36,180 nt of DNA, from IMG/VR virus record IMGVR_UViG_3300029908_000084, positions 1-36,180 of that record. One strand, 5' to 3'. The notes below the pieces were generated by a model. It saw nothing but the letters and a program-made list of their open reading frames with translations. It was not told the DNA's origin and ran no database searches. Position numbers and translations under genes: made by a program. This DNA comes from a virus. Positions 6,407-14,241 of the stretch are shown here, piece by piece. Within the stretch, counting starts at the first letter, position 1; every line of letters begins with the position of its first letter.

Positions 6407-6685
6407 TTATGAAGTAACAATGGTCACATCACCGGCCACGCCTGTACTCATGACCGCCGTTAAACCTTTTAAGCACGTACACTGATAATTGATAACGCCC
6501 ACCGTAGCAGTCGTATTAATTACCGCAATCACGTTACCCGCCGCTGTACCCGTATTGGTATCGTAAAGAGTGACAATGTTACCCGTAGTGCCAAGAGTAT
6601 TAATGCCAACATTCATCAAAACGCAAGGCGTAGGTGAAATATTGACCGTAACAAGTGTAGCTATGTGTGTATATGTACCGTTCAT
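6407..6685 (-). CDS. 92-aa beta-rich virion-associated protein
   Basis: It starts MNGTYTHIATLVTVNISPTP and is almost wholly Thr, Val, Gly and Asn, with a beta-strand pattern and no charged clusters. This composition fits a small decoration or tail accessory protein. Two cysteines near CTCLKG are the only distinctive residues. The start overlaps the stop of the preceding gene. It lies directly upstream of the tail fibre, which supports a virion role, but there is no recognisable family signature. Confidence 0.6.
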   Translation of the reverse strand: MNGTYTHIATLVTVNISPTPCVLMNVGINTLGTTGNIVTLYDTNTGTAAGNVIAVINTTATVGVINYQCTCLKGLTAVMSTGVAGDVTIVTS

Positions 6686-6915
6686 TTTTTACCTTTCCGT
6701 TCAGAGCGTAAAGCAAAATTTGTTGTCTTTTCGGCGTGAGTAAATGGATTGGTTTTATTCGCAAAATAAACCGGATTAAAGCCCGAACCTTTTGGATAGC
6801 CAGGCAATTCGCCAGGTTGCCACGGTTGCGGTTTAAACCATTCATTTTCGTTGTCGCGCTTGTCGCCCATAACAGGTTGCGGCATCAAACCTTTTTTGAA
6901 AAGAATATTACTCAT
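6682..6915 (-). CDS. 77-aa Pro/Lys-rich hypothetical protein
   Basis: It begins MSNILFKKGLMPQPVMGD. The middle is rich in proline and tryptophan (WFKPQPWQPGELPGYPKG), and the end is basic (SERKGKK). It looks mostly disordered and has no enzyme motif. Short Pro- and Trp-rich proteins of this kind occur between ejection proteins and tail fibres in podovirus-like genomes, often as minor virion components, which is inference here. It overlaps neighbours at both ends. Confidence 0.55.
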   Translation of the reverse strand: MSNILFKKGLMPQPVMGDKRDNENEWFKPQPWQPGELPGYPKGSGFNPVYFANKTNPFTHAEKTTNFALRSERKGKK

Positions 6916-7168
6916 TTTGATTCTCCTGATTAGGATTAATTACAGCCCTATTTGGCGATTCTTTGCGGTCTAAACTGACCACTGGCAAATACACCAATAT
7001 TGCAAAAATACCGGCACAAGCAATTCGGTTGTAAGTAGGATCGTACATAGCCCAACAAAACAACGAAAACACCATTAACAACGTTAAAATCAGCACAATT
7101 CGCGCCGACAACACTTTTAAACCGACCTGCAAATACAACACCAACACTCTAATTTGTTCGTTATTCAT
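6908..7168 (-). CDS. 86-aa protein with two TM segments
   Basis: Two hydrophobic helices are clear: about residues 22-42 (ARIVLILTLLMVFSLFCWAM) and 50-65 (CAGIFAILVYLPVVSL). They are separated by DPTYNRIA and followed by a polar tail ending NPNQENQNE. It could be an additional holin-like protein or a membrane component of DNA ejection. It sits between ejection-type and fibre genes, away from the endolysin, so I do not call it a holin. Confidence 0.55.
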   Translation of the reverse strand: MNNEQIRVLVLYLQVGLKVLSARIVLILTLLMVFSLFCWAMYDPTYNRIACAGIFAILVYLPVVSLDRKESPNRAVINPNQENQNE

Positions 7169-7194
7169 AATCTAAGCCCCTCAGTTAAGTTAAA

Positions 7195-7404
7195 TCATTC
7201 TTCTTGAAAGCCACTCCCGTAACTTTCTTCTGCCATTTTAGCCTTAATTGCTTCAACTTTGATAACTCTATCTATAATTTTCATCTTATCCGTCAATGAC
7301 ATAGCCGGTTTTTCAGGCGAACCTTTTGCTTTGGCTTCTTTTAATAATTCGGCCAAGAGCTTTTCTAACTCTGGATTGACTTTTGATGATGATTTAGTTG
7401 CCAT
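7195..7404 (-). CDS. 69-aa charged helical protein
   Basis: It starts MATKSSSKVNPELEKLLAELLKEAK and is nearly all Lys, Glu, Ala and Leu, predicted as one long helix or coiled coil with a short acidic tail. Its start overlaps the stop of the large ejection-type protein. A role as a minor internal or chaperone-like virion protein is possible from location. No family recognised. Confidence 0.55.
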   Translation of the reverse strand: MATKSSSKVNPELEKLLAELLKEAKAKGSPEKPAMSLTDKMKIIDRVIKVEAIKAKMAEESYGSGFQEE

Positions 7405-10328
7405 TATTGCAAAGCCTTTAAACTAGGTTTGTTGATATTTTCCAACGCCGCTTTTCGTCGTGCATCGCTGTTTTTTACTTTAGCATCCACTTCTTTTTGA
7501 TTTGTATCGGAAATGGCACTTTTAGCTGTGTTTAATTCGATTCTAATACCATGCAATTTAAGACGTTCTTTTATGTCAGAAATAAAATCTTTGGCAGCAT
7601 AATTTGAAAAATCCGGCAAATGAACGTTGTATTCTGCTTTGGCTAAATCTTCTGCTAATTTTGGATCATAAAACGCCGCTTCCATCATTTTTTTAGCATC
7701 GTCTTGCGCCACTTTAAACGCATATTTACCGCCTAAATCAAATACAGCATAGGCAGGTGAAGTCATACGCATAGCCGAACCTCTAATACGGGAAAACCAA
7801 CCAGACATTGATGTGCCTGTTAAACGCAATGCTGGATCAACTTCCGTATCAGCACGATATAAAGGCGTAGCCGATGTTCTGCTTGTTATTTCACGCCCTT
7901 TGGCTAGGGTTTTAATGTTTTCCCAATGGTCTTTACCCATCGCGTCAAAAATAGGCTTTAAATTGCCTTCGTTCTCTAACAAAAACTTGGGATCATCCCA
8001 TGCAATGTTTGCATACTCGCGCATAACACCATGACCTAACTCTGGATTAGTTTTAACTTGTTTAACCAATTCTTCTGTTTGGTTATAATCCTTTGCCATT
8101 TTTTTCAATGCGCCTTTGGTGTCTGGATTTTTAGCTAATTCAGCTAACGCAGATTTACCTTTTTGGTTTGCTTCTTCTGTTAATGCAGCAGCACGATCAA
8201 GCAATGCCTGTCCTGCACTTTCTTTGCCTGACAATTCTTTTTTAAGATCAGGAAATTTAGATAAAAAGCCTTTTACATCATCACGCGCCAAATAAGACCG
8301 AGCCTTGACCGGATCAAAAACACCATCTTTTAAACTTGAACGGGCAAAATCATCAATAATGGCATCCCTCATTAATTCATTGGCTTCGGGGTGAGAACCA
8401 AATGTTTCAATAAAACGATCTGCGCCTTCTTCGCCTTTAGATAAAAAATTTCTTTGAATTATTTGACTGCCTGACGTTTTATAACCATACGCGCCTTCAG
8501 CTTTCATTTCACCGTATGCGCCATGTAAGAACGTGTCTTTCATATCGCCAAACAAACCATTAACGCTATCTAGTTTTGCCGTTAAATTAGGCGCAACCGC
8601 TTCGGCTTGAGCTTTTGCCGATTGTTTAAATTGATCTAAAAATTGACGGGTATAGACGTTCTTAGTTCCCATGTACGCATTGTTTAAATGCTTCAACATA
8701 GAGCGATATTCATCCCAATTCAATTCGGGTGCTTTGGCTGGCACTTTTGCTTTGTTTGCTAAAACATGTATGCCATCTTTATTTAAGATAGATATTTCCC
8801 CACCTTTTTCAGCGGGTTTTGAATTTTTTTGTAAAATCTTTTCAATTTCACCCAACGCAGCATTAACCTGAGATTCTTGAAACAAGTTTGCACTGTTTTC
8901 TTTGGTGATTTTTATCAACGACATTAACGGTTGAGAATCAAGTTTAAATCCCGCTTGTCGCGCTTCATTATCTAAAGCAGCATAAAGTTTTTCGGAATTT
9001 TGATACGCCGTATTAAACTGTTCTTCACCTATTTGCCGTACACGTTCACCTTTGGCTTTATTAAAACCATGATTCTGAATTTCATTAGATAACTGTTCTT
9101 GTTCAGCAGCAAGTTTGGCTTTTTTATCGGCAATTTCCTTCATATCATTATCAAAATTGGCTTCTGCCGTTTTTCTTGTTTGCGTTTCTGGAAATACTTT
9201 ATTCAATATTCTTTCTAACGCAGACGTATTGGATTTTTGTAAATTCATGTCTTTTGATACCGATTCTGCCGAACCAAGATCAAGACGTTTTTTCAAATCT
9301 TCAACCGATTTAGAACCCGTTGCTTGCGCCAAATCAGGGTTAAAATCTTCGCCGTGTTTTTCTTTTATTTCTTTTGATAAATCAAGAGATTCTTGTAATC
9401 GTTTTAGTGATTCAGGGTCGGCTGACAACGCTCCGCGCAAATCTTTTGTTGTACTTTGTTTGATTGCATTTGCCGCATTTTCACCCGTAAGAACAGGTTT
9501 AACTTGATTTTTAATTGCACTAATGCCTTTAGGAATAGCTTGTGAAGCTAAAATTTCAGTTAAACCACCACCTGTTATACCTCCACCAGCACCGCCTATT
9601 AATTGCCAAAAAGGTGTTTTATTTTTGCTTTCTTTGTCTTTTTCAGCACCCCATTTTTCACCCGCAGCAAAACCAGCACCGCCACCGGCTGATGACAAGG
9701 TTTCAGTGCCTAAATCAATACCGAGTTTTTTAAGACCACCTTTAGCTAAACTTTTAGTTAGTGAAGCAGGGCTTAATACTATGTTTTGACCGATAAAATC
9801 ACCAGCACCACCAATCGCATTTTCTTTGGTTGATGTTGGATCAGGCTGATAACCTTTAATCCCTAAAATTTTAGTTAAATAAGGTGTTAAAACATTTTGA
9901 ATTTTGTCTTGTTCTTCTTGTTCTTTTTGAGGAAATTTTTTCTTAATAAAATCGGAAATTAGTCCGTTTATTTTCGCTTCTTGGCTAATACCAGGAATGT
10001 TGGATTTTTCAATGGCTTTATTTATTTGTGGAGCAGCACCTTCAATAGTAGGGCCGATATTAAGCGTTTCTGCCAAACCTTTTTTTACTTTATCTATAAA
10101 CAAATCACCTGATGAATAACCGCGAATTTGATCTTGCAATTTAGGATCATGCAAACGTGGATCGTCTTTTAGCTTAACGGGTTCGTAAGGTTCAACGGAA
10201 GGTGCAGCAGCAATAGAAGTAGGGGCTTTTCTTGCATTAACTTTAGCCAAAAGTTCTTCATCAGACAAACCTTTTTTTTGTTTGCCTGAATTAACTTTAG
10301 CCATTAATTCTTCGTCAGTCAGTCCCAT
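7404..10328 (-). CDS. Large internal virion (DNA-ejection) protein
   Basis: A 974-residue protein, the largest here. The N-terminus carries two copies of a short helix motif, GLTDEELMAKV (residues 2-12) and GLSDEELLAKV (about 20-30), known from the starts of several phage ejection proteins. A Gly- and Ala-rich hydrophobic part (GGAGGGITGGGLTEILA) follows, then long charged helices. Size, helicity and position after two other helical proteins fit the internal protein set that podoviruses inject to build a trans-envelope conduit. No lytic transglycosylase motif could be identified. I chose ATG 10328, after GGGAAGAAAAAG; a start at 10370 would overlap the previous gene by 56 bases. Confidence 0.72.
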   Translation of the reverse strand: MGLTDEELMAKVNSGKQKKGLSDEELLAKVNARKAPTSIAAAPSVEPYEPVKLKDDPRLHDPKLQDQIRGYSSGDLFIDKVKKGLAETLNIGPTIEGAAPQINKAIEKSNIPGISQEAKINGLISDFIKKKFPQKEQEEQDKIQNVLTPYLTKILGIKGYQPDPTSTKENAIGGAGDFIGQNIVLSPASLTKSLAKGGLKKLGIDLGTETLSSAGGGAGFAAGEKWGAEKDKESKNKTPFWQLIGGAGGGITGGGLTEILASQAIPKGISAIKNQVKPVLTGENAANAIKQSTTKDLRGALSADPESLKRLQESLDLSKEIKEKHGEDFNPDLAQATGSKSVEDLKKRLDLGSAESVSKDMNLQKSNTSALERILNKVFPETQTRKTAEANFDNDMKEIADKKAKLAAEQEQLSNEIQNHGFNKAKGERVRQIGEEQFNTAYQNSEKLYAALDNEARQAGFKLDSQPLMSLIKITKENSANLFQESQVNAALGEIEKILQKNSKPAEKGGEISILNKDGIHVLANKAKVPAKAPELNWDEYRSMLKHLNNAYMGTKNVYTRQFLDQFKQSAKAQAEAVAPNLTAKLDSVNGLFGDMKDTFLHGAYGEMKAEGAYGYKTSGSQIIQRNFLSKGEEGADRFIETFGSHPEANELMRDAIIDDFARSSLKDGVFDPVKARSYLARDDVKGFLSKFPDLKKELSGKESAGQALLDRAAALTEEANQKGKSALAELAKNPDTKGALKKMAKDYNQTEELVKQVKTNPELGHGVMREYANIAWDDPKFLLENEGNLKPIFDAMGKDHWENIKTLAKGREITSRTSATPLYRADTEVDPALRLTGTSMSGWFSRIRGSAMRMTSPAYAVFDLGGKYAFKVAQDDAKKMMEAAFYDPKLAEDLAKAEYNVHLPDFSNYAAKDFISDIKERLKLHGIRIELNTAKSAISDTNQKEVDAKVKNSDARRKAALENINKPSLKALQ

Positions 10329-11697
10329 CTTTTTCTTCCCAATCTTTTCCATTCCAAACATGACCCTCATATTCAGTTACACCAACAATTCTTTTTTCTT
10401 TTGGTGGCAATGTAGCTGATTGAGTTGGCTTAGTTGGTTGAGCCTGTTCGCTTAATGGCTCACCCGTATGCAAAATGTCTCTTACTGGCAAACGATAATA
10501 TTCCGCTTCTTGTTTGTACAGTTTATTGATTTTATCTAAAGCAGGTTCATTCACGTATTTTTCTAAATCATCTAAATCTTTTAACAATTCTGATGTTTGT
10601 GAAGATGTTCTTTCGCCTGTAAAGAATTTTGATAAATGGCCTGACATACGATCAAACAAATCACCGTAATTACTGCCTAATTCAAGTTCTTTATTTGTCA
10701 TTCGACCTTTACCGGCTAAATCGGTAAATAATATTCTCGCTTCGGCATCAGACGCGGGGTTACTCGTCGCCAAAGTTTGACGTAATTGTTGGATTGTATT
10801 TTGTTGATTTTTAATTTTGGTTGCTTCACCAACAAAACGCTTTTCTAACGATTGAGCGTGTTCAAATTCTTTTTTATCTTTGTCGTGCGCTTCTTTTGCT
10901 TTGTCGCGTTCAAACTTCAATCTAGACCATTCATACGCTTGTTTATCCGCATTTTCCTGCGCTTTTCTTATTGCTTCAAATGCTTTTATAGTGTCACCAT
11001 AATTTTGCTTACTATGCAAAGCAATCATTGAATTATTTTGATATTTAAGATCAATCAATTTTAATTGCGCTGTTTTTTCATCTAGCGTCAATTTTTTGTT
11101 GTCCATTACCCGATTGTATTCTTCAAGATATGCTTTGTTCTTATCTGTCGCTACTTTGTAATTGGTCTGCCATTCTTTGAAATTTTTATCAAATTGGTCA
11201 AGATCACCTTTTTGAACACCATCAATTGCCGCTGTCATGTTATTTAACGCCGCTGTCATTGGTGCGCGAGTTAATAGCCCTGCCAACGCACCTAACGCCA
11301 TAAAAGCCGAATATTGACCTGATAACTGTTCTGGATTTAAATGCTTTGCCATGTTTTCAGGCATATCCACTTTTTTTGGGCCTTTTTCACCCGCCGCAAT
11401 CAAATCATCACTTGCCGCTTTACGTTCTTTTTCAACGCGGTCTAAATCAGAGCCGTATTGCTTATCCATTTGCACCTGATTTTTATTGTAACTATCATCT
11501 GCTTGTTGTTGCGCCAAATACACTTGCGCTTCGGGTACTTTCGCCAACGTTTTAGCCGGTATTTGTGGCAAATTAACAGGTTGCGTATTTTGACCTACGG
11601 GCTGTTGCACAGGTGCGGTTACAGGCGCAGCACCACCGGCAATGCTAGTTGGCAGCGAACCTTGATTAAGCAGATTGATTGCATCATCGAGAGCCAT
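10315..11697 (-). CDS. Helical internal virion or ejection protein
   Basis: A 460-residue protein. The N-terminal 60 residues are Pro-, Ala- and Gln-rich and disordered. SGQYSAFMALGALAGLLTRAP (about 128-148) is a short hydrophobic patch. Residues about 170-320 form a long charged helix (DQFDKNFKEWQTNYKVATDK, then KFERDKAKEAHDKDKKEFEH). This composition is like mid-sized ejection proteins of podoviruses, the middle member of a three-gene set here. The end has VWNGKDWEEKDGTD. It overlaps the next gene by 14 bases with the chosen start. No enzymatic motif seen. Confidence 0.65.
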   Translation of the reverse strand: MALDDAINLLNQGSLPTSIAGGAAPVTAPVQQPVGQNTQPVNLPQIPAKTLAKVPEAQVYLAQQQADDSYNKNQVQMDKQYGSDLDRVEKERKAASDDLIAAGEKGPKKVDMPENMAKHLNPEQLSGQYSAFMALGALAGLLTRAPMTAALNNMTAAIDGVQKGDLDQFDKNFKEWQTNYKVATDKNKAYLEEYNRVMDNKKLTLDEKTAQLKLIDLKYQNNSMIALHSKQNYGDTIKAFEAIRKAQENADKQAYEWSRLKFERDKAKEAHDKDKKEFEHAQSLEKRFVGEATKIKNQQNTIQQLRQTLATSNPASDAEARILFTDLAGKGRMTNKELELGSNYGDLFDRMSGHLSKFFTGERTSSQTSELLKDLDDLEKYVNEPALDKINKLYKQEAEYYRLPVRDILHTGEPLSEQAQPTKPTQSATLPPKEKRIVGVTEYEGHVWNGKDWEEKDGTD

Positions 11698-11698
11698 A

Positions 11699-12916
11699 TT
11701 ATGATCCTGACGAATTAGTAGTTGTATCTGTTTGCTGTTGTGGTGTTGTTGATTGTGCGTTCATACGTGCTAACATTTGCATGAAAGATGCCGTTGCTTG
11801 CTGCAATTGTTGATCTGACTGAACACCCGCTTGAACTGCCGCCATTTGTGGGCCGTATGAAGTACCTGCCGCCGTTAATCCTTCGGTCAACATATTATTT
11901 AACGCTTCCTGTCTCTGATTTTCTGCATTGTTTTGGATGTTCTGTATGGATTCTAATTCCATTGAACTATTACTTAATCCAGCATTGGCGTAATACTGTT
12001 TTGCTGCCGCAATATCTTGTTGCTGTTGTTGATTAATGGCGTAAGAATCAGCCGCGCTAATCTGACCTTTGCCAAATTGATTCAGAAGATTATTAGACGT
12101 ATCAGAAGCGGGTTTTGCCAAAGATTGCAATTGTTGTTCGGCAGTTCTTGCCTTTTTCTGCGCCATTGCATTCATACCCAAACTAGCTATTGGAAGGCCA
12201 TACTTCAAAGCCGGATCGCCAATTGCGCCTAACTGTTTTAAGGCACTATTGACTGACGAATTTTCAGTAGGTGGTACTCCTGTTTGTACAGATGTCGGGG
12301 CTGCTGCTTGCTGCTCCGCAAATTTTTGAGTTTCATTTGCGTAAGGGTCTGAACTTGGATTAACCGCAGGTGCATTGGGATCATTTAACGGGTCAACGGA
12401 CGTACCAGGTGTACTGCCAAAACTAGAATCAACAGAAGGCGTAGGCGTGCTTGATACGTTTGGCGCACCACTAAAGTCCGTTGAAGGTGTTGGCGCAGCA
12501 TCGGCAGGTGAAAGACTGCTTGTTAAACTCTGCACATCAGGCGCACCAGAATACCCGTAACTTGTTGCACCGTTTAAACCGCCAGAAGCTAGGGAACTAC
12601 TAGCAGATTCAGCCAAAGGCGCAACGGATTCAGGTACAGCCGCACTTGAAGCAATACTAGCACTTGGCACTTGTGACAGCGTAGATGCTATATCGGCATT
12701 TGCGCCACTCGCACCAACGCCCAAATCAGCCGCAGTAGTTCCGGTAGCTAAACTGCCAGCAGCATCGGCTACAACAGGCGCAGCAGCATCGGCTACAACA
12801 GGCGCAGCAGCATCGGCAATTACAGGCGCAGCAGTTTCACCAGCACCAGAACTAAATAACGTCGTGGCAATTTCACCCAAACCAGGCAATCCAATAGCAG
12901 TACCATATCCCATCAC
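11699..12916 (-). CDS. Low-complexity internal virion protein
   Basis: A 405-residue protein with an Ala-, Ser-, Pro- and Thr-rich N-terminal half that includes three tandem copies of an ADAAAPVV-type octapeptide. A more ordered Gln- and Ala-rich helical half follows (LPIASLGMNAMAQKKARTAEQQL onward). The end, MLARMNAQSTTPQQQTD, is again disordered. The ordered part resembles the smallest member of podovirus ejection sets (P22 gp7/T7 gp14-like in position), which is inference from order and composition. Start ATGATG at 12916 overlaps the upstream stop. Confidence 0.6.
   Translation of the reverse strand: MMGYGTAIGLPGLGEIATTLFSSGAGETAAPVIADAAAPVVADAAAPVVADAAGSLATGTTAADLGVGASGANADIASTLSQVPSASIASSAAVPESVAPLAESASSSLASGGLNGATSYGYSGAPDVQSLTSSLSPADAAPTPSTDFSGAPNVSSTPTPSVDSSFGSTPGTSVDPLNDPNAPAVNPSSDPYANETQKFAEQQAAAPTSVQTGVPPTENSSVNSALKQLGAIGDPALKYGLPIASLGMNAMAQKKARTAEQQLQSLAKPASDTSNNLLNQFGKGQISAADSYAINQQQQQDIAAAKQYYANAGLSNSSMELESIQNIQNNAENQRQEALNNMLTEGLTAAGTSYGPQMAAVQAGVQSDQQLQQATASFMQMLARMNAQSTTPQQQTDTTTNSSGS
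12758..12829. repeat. Three tandem 24-bp repeats
   Basis: Units at 12758-12781, 12782-12805 and 12806-12829. The first two are identical and the third differs at a few bases (GGCAATTAC in place of GGCTACAAC). They encode the repeated octapeptide of the low-complexity virion protein on the minus strand. Near identity points to recent slippage or unequal recombination. Confidence 0.9.
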
Positions 12917-13389
12917 ACCACCTCTTTATTTGCAAATTCTAGCCCGTTAAGATCATACGTTCTAAATGCCCTATATTTTCTGACGTTATCCCAACCGCCG
13001 GTTAAATGAGCAACACCCAAATACAAATCTAAATCACCGCATTTAATCACATGAGATTGAGCTTGTTTTAGTGGGTCGTCCGATTTTTCAAATAGTTCAC
13101 CGTCACACCAACGATTAAACATAGAAGCAATAAGACCAAACAAATAACCCGCATTATCTTTGTAAAACTTGTTAAATGACATTTCTTGGGTGATTGCAAT
13201 AAAATACTTCGCCGCATTTTCTACACCCGCTTCCTTATCACGATCAACTAAATCATCAATAACGTGCGACCAATTCCACATAGCCCACATAAATCGAAAA
13301 GCATCTGCATTGCCATTTGCTAGAATTTGTAATTCTTGTTTAATATTCGGATTTTTGGCAACTTCATCCGGTGCGTCACAGTAGTCCAT
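12913..13389 (-). CDS. Helical protein with DDxxD motif
   Basis: A 158-residue, probably all-helical protein. The most striking stretch is FRFMWAMWNWSHVIDDLVDRD (about 32-52), which has an aromatic run followed by DDLVD. DDxxD is the metal-diphosphate motif of isoprenoid synthases, but the protein is far shorter than those enzymes (about 300 residues) and no second Asp motif is obvious. It may simply be a helical virion protein. Similar HxIDDLxD proteins occur in phages next to structural genes, as I recall. It overlaps the sulfotransferase-like gene by 14 bases, suggesting linked function. Confidence 0.55.
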   Translation of the reverse strand: MDYCDAPDEVAKNPNIKQELQILANGNADAFRFMWAMWNWSHVIDDLVDRDKEAGVENAAKYFIAITQEMSFNKFYKDNAGYLFGLIASMFNRWCDGELFEKSDDPLKQAQSHVIKCGDLDLYLGVAHLTGGWDNVRKYRAFRTYDLNGLEFANKEVV

Positions 13390-13894
13390 TCATTACCTCC
13401 GTTAATTGTGAAAAAAACCTCAAGCCCACTTCACGATCTACAACTATATTTTCCAAGGTACTTTGGACATTTAATTCTTTTAAAACGTCATGGCGTTCTT
13501 TATCAAAAGGTTCTTGAAGCAAATATTCATATATCATTTTTGGATTATCAAACAATTCTTTCCAATGAACATGCAAACCGTTTAATAAATCTAAATTTTT
13601 AACCGCTTCTTTACTTACTAAAGGCATACCTCGTAATTCGCAACTTTTATTTATTTCATCTAAATCACGGTGCAATATTACTTTTCTAGCTGGATGATTT
13701 TCAACCCATTTTGGTACTAAATACAAACCCGTACAACTGACACCTAACATTTTATTCGTCTTGATTAAATCTAATTCATCAACGCGGTATTTCCATAACG
13801 GATCATGCAAACATGTTGTTTTTTCTGTTGTTAGCCAATTACTCGCCCAAGTTGTTCCGCTTCTTGGTGCTGCAATCACCATAAATTCAATCAT
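13376..13894 (-). CDS. Sulfotransferase-like P-loop protein
   Basis: A 172-residue protein with the sulfotransferase-type nucleotide loop APRSGTTW (residues 9-16, 5'-phosphosulfate binding) and a second conserved segment KVILHRDLDEINKS (about 71-84), which matches the 3'-phosphate-binding strand and helix with its Arg and Ser. It is shorter than typical PAPS sulfotransferases (about 250-300), with a reduced C-terminal part. If active it would move sulfate from PAPS to a small molecule, glycan or protein. In a virion operon it might modify a capsid, host surface or lipid target. Start and stop overlap neighbours, so it is fully part of the late unit. Confidence 0.75.
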   Translation of the reverse strand: MIEFMVIAAPRSGTTWASNWLTTEKTTCLHDPLWKYRVDELDLIKTNKMLGVSCTGLYLVPKWVENHPARKVILHRDLDEINKSCELRGMPLVSKEAVKNLDLLNGLHVHWKELFDNPKMIYEYLLQEPFDKERHDVLKELNVQSTLENIVVDREVGLRFFSQLTEVMNGLL

Positions 13895-14241
13895 GTTTGT
13901 ATTCCTAAAAACTGATTAATATAGGCATGTACTGTTGCATGGTTTTCCATCCAATCATCATATTGCTCTTTATTTTTAAAATCAACAACTGATAAATCAG
14001 GCAAGTTATCTATGCTCAACCCCAACGATTGAAATTCCTGTTGGTGCATTAAATAATGGTCTTGAAGCCAATTCTTGTTAGTCTCAGGACTATCCATCAA
14101 CGGCAAATTCTGCACTGATAAACCTTTTCCTATTATTGAGTTAGATATTTGTTGATGTAACAACTCATTCACACCAAGAAAAAGCAAAAAACCTTCTTGA
14201 TCGCCAAATTCAGTCTGAGAAACAATATCAATTGTACTCAT
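13891..14241 (-). CDS. 116-aa hypothetical protein
   Basis: It starts MSTIDIVSQTEFGDQEGFLLF at an ATG overlapping the tail-hub stop (ATGA), which I prefer to a GTG 18 bases upstream. The protein is acidic and helical. It has two related segments, NWLQDHYLMHQQEFQSLGLS and DWMENHATVHAYINQFLGI, which share the W-x5-H-x2-H pattern and suggest internal duplication. His spacing could bind a metal but this is not shown. It lies between the tail hub and the sulfotransferase-like gene. Confidence 0.6.
   Translation of the reverse strand: MSTIDIVSQTEFGDQEGFLLFLGVNELLHQQISNSIIGKGLSVQNLPLMDSPETNKNWLQDHYLMHQQEFQSLGLSIDNLPDLSVVDFKNKEQYDDWMENHATVHAYINQFLGIQT

Noticed and set aside
7813-9789. Several plus-strand frames opposite the large ejection protein
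   Set aside because: They show the composition of reverse-complement shadows (Ser, Phe and Leu rich), without start signals or motifs.
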